A stretch of DNA of 64,000 nt from Pseudonocardia sp. (GTDB lineage: Bacteria; Actinomycetota; Actinomycetes; Mycobacteriales; Pseudonocardiaceae). Under the pieces are notes generated by a model, which had not been told where the DNA came from, did no database searches, and worked only from the letters and a program-made list of their open reading frames with translations. Location of the stretch: the NCBI RefSeq assembly GCF_025465255.1, contig NZ_JAODNI010000061.1, positions 1-64,000 on the forward strand, written 5' to 3'. The position numbers were made by a program, and so were the translations under genes. This document shows positions 25,389 through 33,030 of the stretch, in pieces (within the stretch, counting starts at the first letter, position 1; each line of letters starts with the position of its first letter).

Positions 25389-25883
25389 TCAGGCCAGGTT
25401 GATGCTGGTGCCCTCCACCGTCACCGGCATCGTCGGGAGCGGGGCCTGGGCGGGCCCGTTCGCGACGGTGCCGTCGAGGTGGAACTTGCTGCCGTGGCAC
25501 GGGCAGTCGATCGTGCCGTCGGCCACCTTGTTCAGGACGCAGCCCTTGTGCGTGCACACCGCCGACAGCCCGACGAAGGTACCGGCGGTCGGCTGGGTGA
25601 CCACGACCTTCCGGTCGGCGAAGATCTTGCCGCCGCCGACCGGGATGTCGGCCGTGGAGCCGAGTTCGCCCGCGCTGCCGGAGGCCGCGGTCGGGGCTCC
25701 CGCCGTCGGGGGAGCCGCGGCCGGGGTCGTGGCCGCCGAGCCGGGCGCGGCCGAGCTCGCGCACCCGGCGGCGAGGAGTCCGGCGCCGAGCGCGACGGCA
25801 CCCGTCCCGGCGACGACCGCGCGCCGGGGCACGGGGCGCCGGACGTCCGTCACGGGAGGGAGAGGGGTGTTGTCCTGGGGCAT
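25389..25883 (-). CDS. Rieske 2Fe-2S lipoprotein, Tat-exported
   Basis: 164 aa. PRRAVVAGTGAVALGAGLLAAGC carries a twin-arginine motif and a lipobox with Cys41. A Pro/Ala/Thr linker (42-72) leads to a Rieske domain of the small, soluble arsenite-oxidase/QcrA-like type: CTH at 110-112 with Cys115, and CPCHG at 127-131 (ligands Cys110, His112, Cys127, His130; Cys115/Cys129 likely disulphide). It is a single-electron carrier on the outer membrane face. ATG at 25883 follows ACGAGGAG. With peroxidase on one side and multicopper oxidase nearby it may pass electrons in an extracytoplasmic oxidation chain; partner unknown. Confidence 0.88.
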   Translation of the reverse strand: MPQDNTPLPPVTDVRRPVPRRAVVAGTGAVALGAGLLAAGCASSAAPGSAATTPAAAPPTAGAPTAASGSAGELGSTADIPVGGGKIFADRKVVVTQPTAGTFVGLSAVCTHKGCVLNKVADGTIDCPCHGSKFHLDGTVANGPAQAPLPTMPVTVEGTSINLA

Positions 25884-26035
25884 CGAATCTCCTCGTGGTG
25901 GAGGGAGGGGCGAAGCCGGCGCCTGTCAGGCACGCGGAAGGAGGGGGCGCGGCGGGCGAGGACGGCTCCGCAGGCGATCGCGAGCGGGACGCTCGCCACG
26001 ACCCAGGCGGCGAGCACGATCAGCAGGGTGGTCAT
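25850..26035 (-). CDS. 61-aa single-pass membrane protein
   Basis: Begins MTTLLIVLAAWVVASVPLAI, one membrane helix of about 22 residues, then Arg-rich cytoplasmic sequence. Its ATG overlaps the stop of the 31-aa frame by 4 bp and its 3' end overlaps the Rieske start by 34 bp, giving a compact chain. No own ribosome site, which fits translation by coupling. No family recognised. Confidence 0.5.
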   Translation of the reverse strand: MTTLLIVLAAWVVASVPLAIACGAVLARRAPSFRVPDRRRLRPSLHHEEIRCPRTTPLSLP

Positions 26036-26127
26036 CGGCCGGTGCGCCGACGCCCGGTGGACACGACGACCGCGAGGCCGGGCCGGACGAACGCCGCCGG
26101 GCCCTCGGTCGAGGACGTGCGAGGCAT
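26032..26127 (-). CDS. 31-aa peptide heading the Rieske operon
   Basis: Starts MPRTSSTEGPAAFVRPG and ends VVVSTGRRRTGR. Too short for normal gene calls, but it has a clean CAGGAG ribosome site 7 nt before the ATG, its stop overlaps the next ATG as ATGA, and a conserved promoter box ends 80 nt upstream. It may be a leader that drives translation of the membrane protein, or a basic peptide in its own right. Confidence 0.45.
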   Translation of the reverse strand: MPRTSSTEGPAAFVRPGLAVVVSTGRRRTGR

Positions 26128-26207
26128 CTTGTGCTCCTGATCGTGACGGTGGGGCCGGCAGGTCCGGGCCTACTCGGGCGACCCTCGCCCAGCAGTGTGG
26201 ACGGCGG

Positions 26208-26231
26208 CCATTGGCCATTGGTCCTACGACC
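26208..26231 (-). promoter_or_regulatory. 24-bp DosR-like box, copy 1 (Rieske operon)
   Basis: Minus-strand reading starts GGTCGTAGGACCAATGGCC and ends 80 nt before the 31-aa start. It matches the box before the gene at 39809 at 19 of 24 positions. A second, overlapping half-copy of CCAATGGCC follows immediately. It overlaps the last codons of the response-regulator gene. Confidence 0.5.
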
Positions 26232-26820
26232 CCGCCCGGGCGAGGTGCTCGCGGCCCCGGAGCGCGGCCTGGACCCTGTCCGTCGCCCCCAGGACACGGA
26301 AGACGCGGTGCAGATGGGCCTTGACCGTGCGCTCGGTGATGCCGAGCGTGCGGGCGATCTCCCGGTTGGAACGGCCCACGGCCAGCAGGCGGAGGACCTC
26401 CCTCTCCCGGGGGCTGAGACCGTCGCGCGGGGCGGCCGGCGGCCGGGGATACGCGAAGCCGCCGCCCGCCGCGCGCCGGATCGCCTCCAGCAGCACGTCC
26501 ACCTCGGCGTCCTTGAGCACCACCTCGCAGGCACCGGCGTCCAGTGCCTCGGAGACCCGGTCGTCGGCAGAACCCGTCAGGACGACGACCTGGACCCGCG
26601 GGTCGTGGTCGACGATCAGCCGGGTCGCGCCGACGCCGTCGAGGACGGGCATGCCGATGTCCATGAGCACGACGTCCGGCCGGGTCCTGGTGACGAGATG
26701 CAGCGCCTCGATGCCGTCGGCCGCCGTCCCGACCAGCTCGATGTCCGGGGCGGTCTCGACGACCCGGACGAGTCCTCGTCGGACGATGGCGTGGTCGTCG
26801 ACCACCATGAGTCTGATCAT
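26224..26820 (-). CDS. NarL/FixJ-family response regulator (RR1)
   Basis: 198 aa. Receiver with DDH at 8-10, phospho-acceptor Asp54 (VVLMDIGMP) and Lys near 107; LuxR-type helix-turn-helix from about 135 (LSPREREVLRLLAVGRSNRE, then TERTVKAHLHRVFRVLGATD). It is 191 bp downstream of sensor kinase HK1 on the same strand and is surely its partner. A near-palindrome around TTGTATACCAAGG at about 26883-26898 lies in its own upstream gap. RR1 and RR3 share much of their receiver sequence, so cross-talk is plausible. Confidence 0.9.
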   Translation of the reverse strand: MIRLMVVDDHAIVRRGLVRVVETAPDIELVGTAADGIEALHLVTRTRPDVVLMDIGMPVLDGVGATRLIVDHDPRVQVVVLTGSADDRVSEALDAGACEVVLKDAEVDVLLEAIRRAAGGGFAYPRPPAAPRDGLSPREREVLRLLAVGRSNREIARTLGITERTVKAHLHRVFRVLGATDRVQAALRGREHLARAGS

Positions 26821-27011
26821 CGCGGTGGCCCCCGACGTCGGGTGGTCCTGCCGGCCGGGAGCCGACAGAGGCAGGGCCGGATGGCCCCTTGGTATACAAG
26901 ATCGCGGTCGCGGGCATGATCCGTCCAGCCCATCGGTGGGGGGCCACGGGCCCTCAATGCGAGGGGGAGACGCGCCGTCCACGCACCGGGCGCCGGGCCC
27001 CCGTTCCCCGG

Positions 27012-28328
27012 TCACAGGGGCACCTCCAGCCGCAGGGCCGTTCCCCGGCCCGGGGCGGAGTCCAGGACGAGCACGGCGCCGTGCTGCGCGGCCAGCCCGC
27101 TCAACGCCTTCAGCCCGAGGTGTCCGGACGCGACGGGCCGGTCGGGCGCGGACCCCTTCCCGTCGTCGGTGACGCACAGGACGAGGACGCCGCCGTCCTG
27201 GCCGAGAGCGATCTCCACGGTGCTCGCCGCGGCATGCCGCACGACGTTGCGCAGGCCCTCCTGGGCCACCCGGAAGACCAGCTCGACCTGCTCCCGGCCG
27301 AGCGGGGGCAGCGGATCCCGGACGTCGAGGACCGACGTCGTGCCCGGCGGGACGAGCCGCGCCGCCAGGTCCGACAGCGCGGCCGGCAGGCCCTCGTCGT
27401 AGAGGTTCGGCGGGTAGATGTCCGCCAGGAGCGAACGCAGTGCGCGGACCGAACGGCGGACGGTGTCGGCCGACTCGGCGAGCTGTGCGGGTTCGACCCG
27501 GGCAGGGGCGCCCACCCGGGCGGCCGCCCCGAGTGCGAACGCGACGCCGGCGAGGTCCTGGACCACGCCGTCGTGCAGGTCGGCGGCGATCCGCCGGCGC
27601 TCGTCCTCGAGCGCGGTCAACGTCCGGCGCAGCATCTCCTCCCGCTGGACCCGGGCCCGGCGCAACCTGCGGGCCAGTACCGCCGAGATCGGCATCTGCA
27701 GGAGCTCCAGGAGGACGAGAGCGCCCACGCCGAGCGGGATGAACCGGGTCCAGACCTGCTGGGTCGCCTCGGTGACCCCCGCGTAGCGGGAGTAGGCCTC
27801 GAACAGCACCGGCACCCCGCCGGAGGTGCGCAATGGGAGGTAGACCTCGAGGAGGGGCACGCTGCGGTCCTCGAGCCGGTTCTCCGGGGCCGAGAGGTCC
27901 GACATCTCGGCGTCCGGGTGCCCGCCGTGCAAAGCCTCGATCTCTTCCGCACCGAGCCCGAACCGCTCTCCGATCAGCGCGGGCTCGTCGGAGTAGAGGA
28001 TCCGCCCGGTTCCGTCCCAGATCTTCACCCGCACCATCGAGACGTTCAGGACCTTCTCGCGGACCGCCCTGTCGAGCCCCTCGAGCGCTGTCGGGTCCCC
28101 GGTGAGCACGCCGTCGGTCAGGACCGGGGCCACCGCCTCGTCGGCGGCGAGCTGGGTCGCGGCGATCGCGCCGTCGACGGCGTAGTCGGCGGCGACGATC
28201 CGGCTCGCCCACACGCTGCACAGCGCCACGACCAGCACGGAGATCAGCGCCGTGACGACGTACTGGACGGCGATGCGGGACGTCCGCACGGCCGGTTCGG
28301 CGCCGCGGACGTCCGAGGCGGGGCGCAT
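27012..28328 (-). CDS. NarL-type sensor histidine kinase (HK1)
   Basis: 438 aa. Helix 1 at about 22-42, an extracytoplasmic sensor of about 150 residues, helix 2 at about 197-217, then HisKA_3 with His252 (IAADLHDGVVQDLAG) and an HATPase domain to the C-terminus (VTDDGKGS, SGHLGLKAL, GRGTALRLEVPL). The sensor holds VRVKIWDGTGRILYSDEP and SAPENRLEDRSVPLLEVY, almost the same as in HK3. The start is uncertain: ATG 28328 lacks a strong ribosome site and the frame is open upstream. Partner is RR1. The stimulus is outside the membrane but cannot be named. Confidence 0.87.
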   Translation of the reverse strand: MRPASDVRGAEPAVRTSRIAVQYVVTALISVLVVALCSVWASRIVAADYAVDGAIAATQLAADEAVAPVLTDGVLTGDPTALEGLDRAVREKVLNVSMVRVKIWDGTGRILYSDEPALIGERFGLGAEEIEALHGGHPDAEMSDLSAPENRLEDRSVPLLEVYLPLRTSGGVPVLFEAYSRYAGVTEATQQVWTRFIPLGVGALVLLELLQMPISAVLARRLRRARVQREEMLRRTLTALEDERRRIAADLHDGVVQDLAGVAFALGAAARVGAPARVEPAQLAESADTVRRSVRALRSLLADIYPPNLYDEGLPAALSDLAARLVPPGTTSVLDVRDPLPPLGREQVELVFRVAQEGLRNVVRHAAASTVEIALGQDGGVLVLCVTDDGKGSAPDRPVASGHLGLKALSGLAAQHGAVLVLDSAPGRGTALRLEVPL

Positions 28329-28651
28329 CGACGCGGCCGGCGGACCCGGGAGCGGACCGGCGCCCGCCTCGCCCCTGCTGTGACGTCCGGCCGACCGGGA
28401 TCGGCGAGTCCCCGTGTCGACGATCCGGAGCCCGGGCGGACAGGGCGGGACGCGCCCCGCGACATCGGTCGTGCGGTGTCCGGGGCGGGCCGTCGGCCCA
28501 AGGGTCGGACCGGACCGGCGACCCGGTTCGGGACCCACACACGAGCTCACGACGACACATGATCGGCCCGGCCGACTACACCGAACAGCCCAAATCGAGC
28601 GGCCTGTCGGCCCCCAAACGGAGGGGGCGCGGGGCACTCTCCGCGACGGAC
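28329..28651. other. divergent intergenic region between HK1 and GH16 gene
   Basis: No gene. CCCCC-AAACGGA-GGGGG at about 28612-28628 is a relaxed version (7-bp centre) of the regulon box and could serve HK1 or be a second site for the GH16 gene. GGCCCAAGGGTC near 28497 resembles the core of the DosR-like boxes. Otherwise GC-rich without clear structure. Confidence 0.35.
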
Positions 28652-28667
28652 CCCCCAGGTGCGGGGG
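28652..28667 (+). promoter_or_regulatory. surface-regulon box, site b (GH16 gene)
   Basis: CCCCCCAGGTGCGGGGGG at 28651-28668 is a perfect C6-N6-G6 repeat; its core ends 99 nt before the GH16 ATG. The second block, CCCCCCTCCTCGGTCTGCC, follows after 6 nt. Confidence 0.6.
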
Positions 28668-28766
28668 GCTCCGGCCCCCCTCCTCGGTCTGCCGCCGGAG
28701 CAGCCCAGGCAGCAGCGTGAGGGTCGATGTGTCCGATCGGCCGGACGCGCGAGGGGGGGAGTACCG

Positions 28767-29879
28767 ATGGTCCTCAGGTTCGCGGTGGTCAAAGGGGTGG
28801 CAGCAGCGGTCTGCGTCGCCTCCGGGTCGGTCTCGCCCACGTTGCCCGCGACGTTCGCCCCGGCCGGGACCTGCTCCGCGGCGGACCCCGCCTCCACGTG
28901 CACGGTCCCGGCCGCGGCGCCGTTGCTCGCCGAGGACGCGACGGCGAGCACCGCCACGGACCCCGCGCCGGCCGCGGCGCTCACGGAGACACCCGCCGCT
29001 CAGGACACGGGCACCACCGCCCCCGAGACCGCGGCGACGGCGGACCCCTCGTCCGAACCGGCGACCGCCGACCCGAGCACCTCCGCCGACTACCAGGCCG
29101 GGTACGCCGCGGGATATGCGGACGGCCTCGCGCCGGGACAGGGGACGACCGGCGACGGCACCACGACGTCGGGCACGACGGGCACGTCCGGCACCACGTC
29201 GTCGTCTCGAACCGTGACGGCCACCTCCGCCCCCGGCGTCACCGCGGCGGCGAAGTTCGGCTGGGGCACGCCGTCGCGCAGCGACGAGTTCACGGGGGAC
29301 CTGAGCCAGTGGGGCCTCTACGACGGTCCCGGGCACGCCGGCAAGGGCACCCGCAGCCCGGGTGCGGCGTCGATCCAGGACGGGGTGCTCGCCATCAACG
29401 GCGACTCCGCGGGCACCACCGGGGGAATGGCCTGGGGCAAGGGCGCGCAGTACGGCCGCTGGGAGGGCCGGGTGATGGCCCCGGCGAGCGACCCGTCCTA
29501 CAACGCCCTCCTGCTCCTCTGGCCCGACGCGGAGAACTGGCCCGAGGGCGGCGAGGTCGACTTCATGGAGATGTCGGACCCCGCCCGGCAGAAGACGGAC
29601 ATGTTCCTCCACTACGGGGCCGGCAACTCCCAGCTCCACGGCCAGGTGAACATCGACGCCACGCAGTGGCACAACTGGGCGGTCGAGTGGACCCCCGACC
29701 ACATCGCCGCCTTCGTCGACGGGCAGGAGTGGTTCCGCACCACGGACACCTCGACGCTGCCGCCCGGCCCGATGCACCTGACGATCCAGCTCGACTGGTT
29801 CCCCAAGGGGGGCAGCGCCACTCCGTCGGCGATGCACCTCGACTGGGTGCACTACTACCCCCTCACCGCCACGGGCTGA
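28767..29879 (+). CDS. secreted GH16 glycoside hydrolase
   Basis: 370 aa. Signal peptide over the first 30-35 residues, then a Thr/Ala/Ser-rich linker (about 40-160) containing QAGYAAGYADG, then a GH16 jelly-roll domain (165-370). The catalytic motif ExDxxE is seen as GGEVDFMEMS with Glu263, Asp265 and Glu268; substrate-side Trp residues are plentiful (WGKGAQYGRWEG, LLLWPDAENWPEGG). GH16 enzymes cut or transfer beta-1,3/1,4-glucans, agar-type and related polymers. ATG at 28767 follows GAGGGGGGGAG. Own-envelope glucan or the operon polymer upstream are possible targets. Confidence 0.87.
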   Translation: MVLRFAVVKGVAAAVCVASGSVSPTLPATFAPAGTCSAADPASTCTVPAAAPLLAEDATASTATDPAPAAALTETPAAQDTGTTAPETAATADPSSEPATADPSTSADYQAGYAAGYADGLAPGQGTTGDGTTTSGTTGTSGTTSSSRTVTATSAPGVTAAAKFGWGTPSRSDEFTGDLSQWGLYDGPGHAGKGTRSPGAASIQDGVLAINGDSAGTTGGMAWGKGAQYGRWEGRVMAPASDPSYNALLLLWPDAENWPEGGEVDFMEMSDPARQKTDMFLHYGAGNSQLHGQVNIDATQWHNWAVEWTPDHIAAFVDGQEWFRTTDTSTLPPGPMHLTIQLDWFPKGGSATPSAMHLDWVHYYPLTATG

Positions 29880-29989
29880 CCGGCAGCACGCCCTGAGGAC
29901 CGAGGCAGGGGACAGCCGGATGGGCCGCGCGCACAGGAGCGACGCCGGGTACGAGTCGCCGGACCTGCGCGGTGCCCGGATCCCTCGGG

Positions 29990-30243
29990 TGCGGCGGCAC
30001 CGGCATCTACGTCTGGGGCGGCGACGGCCCGGCCGAAGGCGGGTTCGACTGCTCGGGCCTCACCACGGCGGCCTACGCTCCGTGGGGACGGCACCTCCGT
30101 CGAGGAGCGCCCCGCGTCGGGCACCGGTGAGCGCCCCGTCAGCGGCTGTCCCGAGCGGCCGGGTATCCGCGTCCGCAACCACGCCGACGAGCCCGCCGAC
30201 GACGTCGTCGGCCGTCGTCACTCCGGCCGGTACGACTCCCTGA
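29990..30243 (+). pseudogene. NlpC/P60 remnant
   Basis: In the frame of base 30002 the DNA reads GTGIYVWGGDGPAEGGFDCS, then GLTTAAYAPWG and a stop at 30128. This is the active-site strand and Cys segment of an NlpC/P60 domain, nearly the same as in the intact gene at 21.9 kb (VWGGDGPASGEGGFDCSGL). A second frame then reads a Pro/Ser/Thr tail (GRVSASATTPTSPPTTSSAV) to a stop at 30241. So the start of the gene and most of the domain are deleted and the tail is out of frame. Confidence 0.7.
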
Positions 30244-30275
30244 CCGGGCGTCGACGGCCCGAACGGAGCCGGGGC

Positions 30276-30818
30276 TCAGCGTGCGGGCTCGTCCAGCGAA
30301 CCCGGCCGCGGCCAGACCCGGACGTCCACGGTGCCGACGACGTCGGTGGCGGGCACCGGGCCGAACGCACGGGAGTCGACCGAGACCGCGCGGTGGTCCC
30401 CGAGCAGGAACAGCCGGCCGTCCGGCACGGGGTAGGGGCCGTAGTACACCCCGTTCTCCAGGCTCCGGTCCGCGTAGGGCTCGTCCACGGCACGGCCGTC
30501 GACCTCGAGTACGCCGTCCGAGATCCCCACCATGTCTCCGCCGACGGCGACGACCCGCTTCACGATCAGCGTCCCGTCCTGCGGATCGGGCACGACCACG
30601 AGGTCCCCCCGGGACACGGCTCGGCCGCGGTGGTCCAGCACGACATGGTCCCCGGGCTCCAGGGTGGGAGTCATGCTGTCGCTGGGTATGCGGACCAGCT
30701 CGAACGGCACGACACCGGTGGCCGAGCCGAGCCCGACCGCGACGACGGCCGTGACGGCGAGGGCCGTCACGACCGTCCGGAACCGCGGCCGGGTCAGCCG
30801 ACCACGCCGGTCGCCCAC
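30276..30818 (-). CDS. type I signal peptidase
   Basis: 180 aa from a GTG at 30818, which overlaps the upstream gene by 25 bp; GTG 30770 is an alternative. One N-terminal helix (about 14-36), box B IPSDSMTPTLEPGD with nucleophile Ser48, box D GTLIVKRVVAVGGD with general-base Lys87, and box E GDHRAVSVDSRAFGPV. It cuts Sec or Tat signal peptides on the outer face. Being third in an operon with a Tat multicopper oxidase suggests a dedicated or accessory peptidase rather than the housekeeping lepB near rplS. Confidence 0.85.
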   Translation of the reverse strand: MGDRRGRLTRPRFRTVVTALAVTAVVAVGLGSATGVVPFELVRIPSDSMTPTLEPGDHVVLDHRGRAVSRGDLVVVPDPQDGTLIVKRVVAVGGDMVGISDGVLEVDGRAVDEPYADRSLENGVYYGPYPVPDGRLFLLGDHRAVSVDSRAFGPVPATDVVGTVDVRVWPRPGSLDEPAR

Positions 30819-31336
30819 AGCACCCAGACGCCGATTCCGACGACCAGCACCGCGTTGCCCGCCACCGAACGCAGCCGGTCGGGCAGGAGGGTGATCATCG
30901 CCGCGATGGTGGCCAGCTCGCACACCACGACCGTGATGCCCAGGAAGTCGGGGTCCTCGGGCCGGTCGGCGTGCGGCCCGATCTGCAGTCCGATCGTGCG
31001 GCTGTACACGTAGAGCACGACGAGCCCGACCAGGGCGGCCAGGCCGAGGCCGACCCGCAGGGGCGTCGAACCCCGGCGCAGCCCGGCGCCGGCGCCCGTC
31101 TGCACCAGGCCGACCACGATGAAGAACACCGCGAACGTCATCTGGTGCTGCACGTGTTCCAGGGCGGCGAGCAGGTGCAGCACCCCTGCGACGGTCACCG
31201 CGCCGGCCGCGACGAGGCCGGCGGTGACGGTCGGTACCGGGGAGCGGAGGGCTGACGAGCCGTCCTCGTCGACATCTCCGGGGTGGGCGGGGTGCGGGTC
31301 CACGACGGCCCGGGCCGCCGTCGTCCGGTCGGTCAC
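30794..31336 (-). CDS. five-helix membrane protein of the multicopper oxidase operon
   Basis: 180 aa from a GTG overlapping the oxidase stop by 4 bp (GTGA). About 45 cytoplasmic residues, then roughly five hydrophobic segments (TAGLVAAGAVTVAGVLHLLA, TFAVFFIVVGLVQTGAGAG, LGLAALVGLVVLYVYS and two more). HLLAALEHVQHQM contains several His that could bind copper or haem. No family that I can name. Strict coupling to the oxidase suggests it anchors, supplies copper to, or takes electrons from it. Confidence 0.7.
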   Translation of the reverse strand: MTDRTTAARAVVDPHPAHPGDVDEDGSSALRSPVPTVTAGLVAAGAVTVAGVLHLLAALEHVQHQMTFAVFFIVVGLVQTGAGAGLRRGSTPLRVGLGLAALVGLVVLYVYSRTIGLQIGPHADRPEDPDFLGITVVVCELATIAAMITLLPDRLRSVAGNAVLVVGIGVWVLWATGVVG

Positions 31337-32910
31337 AGCTTCAGCCCCGCGGTCCAAGGGAGGGCCGGCGCGGCCGTCATCGGGTCCGGCCCGGCGGTGC
31401 CGACCTCGAACTGGGTCATCATGTCGTGGTCCTCGTGCGGCAGATTGTGGCAGTGGACCATGTACCGGCCGGTCTGGTGCTCGAACTTCATCAGCAGCCG
31501 GACGGTCTCGTTCTCGCCGACGTAGACGACGTCCTTGGGGCCGAGCTCCTCGGGTCGCGGCGGCTTTCCGTTGCGGGAGAGAATCTTGAAGTCCACGAGG
31601 TGGATGTGCACCGGATGGAACCAGCCACCCGACTTGTTCGTGATCTCCCAGACCTCGACGGCGTCCTTGGCCGGGTTGGCGATGACCTTCCGGTAGCCGG
31701 AGGCGACGATCTGCTCCCACGTGACACCGTTGACGGACCACTCGCCGTTTCCGCGGATGACCTCCAGCTTGCGGGTCGCCGTCGACATCGACTCGGTGAG
31801 CCCCATCGCGGACGGGTTCGGGTTCAGGACCGACGGGACCTCGTTCTTGGTGCCGTCGGTCGGCTCCGCCGCCACGTCGAACGCCATGATCTGCTTCGTC
31901 GTGTCGTAGTCCGTGGAGTTCTTCACGCCGAGGTTCTGCAGGACGACCCGCTGCCCGATCTTGTACTTCGCGAAGTCGATCACGATGTCGTAGCGCTCGG
32001 CCATGCCGTGCCGGATCTCGGAGACCTGCTGCGGGGCGCCCATCAGCCCACCGTCCGTCGCGATCACCGTCATCGGCTCCCCGGTGGAGAGCTTGTACCG
32101 GAACCCGCGCGAGAGGGACGCGTTGAGGATCCGGAACCGGTACTTGCGCCGCTCCACGGGCATGCGCGGCCAAGGCTTGCCGTTCATTGTGATCACGTCG
32201 CCCCAGAGCCCGGAGTGGCTCTTGTCCTCGTACATCAGCTGGCCGTCCGCCGTGAACATCTTGTCCGACAGGATCAGCGGGACGTCGTAGCGGCCGGTGG
32301 GGATGGGCAGGCCCCGCTCCTGCGCGTCGGTCAGCTGGTACATCGCGGCGAGGCCCATGTAGGCGTTCTCCGCCGTGTGGGCGGCGCCGTGGTCGTGGTA
32401 CCAGAGCGTCCGTGCGGGCTGCATGTTCGGGTAGACGTAGTCCTTGTACTGGCCCGGCTGGGTGATGTCGCTGGCGTAGCCGTCGTACTGCGGGAGCGAG
32501 GCCGACCCGTGCAGGTGCACCGACGTCCACGGCGTGTACGACCACCGCGGGTGCTTGGCGGGCAACCCGTTGACGTGCCGGACGACGACCTGTCGGCCCT
32601 GGCTCGCCATGATCGTGGGACCGGGGACCTGCCCGTCGTAGCCGAAGAGGTCGGTTCCGACGCCCGGCAGGATCTCGGCCTGCACCTGGCGCATCGACAT
32701 CTGGTAGTAGTCCGTCGTCGCGTCGCTGCGGATGGGCTTGGCGACCGGGGGCACGACGAACGGGACGGTGAACGGCTTCGGGAGCTTGCTCTCGGCGATA
32801 CGTGAGATTCCCTTCGCGCGCACCACGCGCTCGAACGGGAGCGCCAGCGCTGCGGCGCCGAGTGCGGAGACCTTCAGCAGGTCGCGACGGGAGACGGCCC
32901 GGGTGGACAT
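31333..32910 (-). CDS. Tat-exported multicopper oxidase
   Basis: 525 aa. Tat signal VSRRDLLKVSALGAAALALP. All four copper motifs are present: HLHG (132-135), WYHDH (170-174), HPVHIHLVDF (about 430) and HCHNLPHEDHDMM (486-498, type 1 Cys487 and axial Met). The spacing is that of CotA/bilirubin-oxidase/phenoxazinone-synthase-like enzymes. It couples oxidation of phenols, metals or pigments to four-electron O2 reduction outside the membrane. It begins an operon with a membrane protein and a signal peptidase. Regulon box c lies 94 nt before the ATG. Confidence 0.92.
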   Translation of the reverse strand: MSTRAVSRRDLLKVSALGAAALALPFERVVRAKGISRIAESKLPKPFTVPFVVPPVAKPIRSDATTDYYQMSMRQVQAEILPGVGTDLFGYDGQVPGPTIMASQGRQVVVRHVNGLPAKHPRWSYTPWTSVHLHGSASLPQYDGYASDITQPGQYKDYVYPNMQPARTLWYHDHGAAHTAENAYMGLAAMYQLTDAQERGLPIPTGRYDVPLILSDKMFTADGQLMYEDKSHSGLWGDVITMNGKPWPRMPVERRKYRFRILNASLSRGFRYKLSTGEPMTVIATDGGLMGAPQQVSEIRHGMAERYDIVIDFAKYKIGQRVVLQNLGVKNSTDYDTTKQIMAFDVAAEPTDGTKNEVPSVLNPNPSAMGLTESMSTATRKLEVIRGNGEWSVNGVTWEQIVASGYRKVIANPAKDAVEVWEITNKSGGWFHPVHIHLVDFKILSRNGKPPRPEELGPKDVVYVGENETVRLLMKFEHQTGRYMVHCHNLPHEDHDMMTQFEVGTAGPDPMTAAPALPWTAGLKL

Positions 32911-33004
32911 CGTCGTACTCCTCGACTTGGTTCGAACTGTCGGTTTCGTCGAGTCTGCGGCGAGGAGGCTGTGCCGGGGCAGCCGTGGTTGGGGGGAACC
33001 GTGC

Positions 33005-33020
33005 CCCCCGACTCTGGGGG
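33005..33020 (-). promoter_or_regulatory. surface-regulon box, site c (multicopper oxidase operon)
   Basis: CCCCCC-AGAGTC-GGGGGG on the minus strand (33004-33021), perfect C6-N6-G6, with its core ending 94 nt before the oxidase ATG. A second block CCCCCCAACCACGGCTGCC follows after 7 nt. It also lies 10 bp from the stop of the transglycosylase on the other side but that gene reads toward it. Confidence 0.6.
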
Positions 33021-33030
33021 GTCTATGCGG

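Noticed and set aside
26875..26900. FadR-type operator around TTGGTATACAA before RR1
   Set aside because: One key base departs from TNGTNNNACNA and no GntR gene is near; more likely a promoter -10 region.
27012..29852. HK1 frame extended to 946 residues
   Set aside because: Added N-terminus is Arg/Gly-rich antisense of the GH16 gene; the kinase topology is complete from 28328.
30794..32545. 583-residue version of the five-helix membrane protein
   Set aside because: The extra N-terminal part is antisense-frame noise across the multicopper oxidase; the GTG at 31336 overlapping the oxidase stop gives a clean membrane protein.
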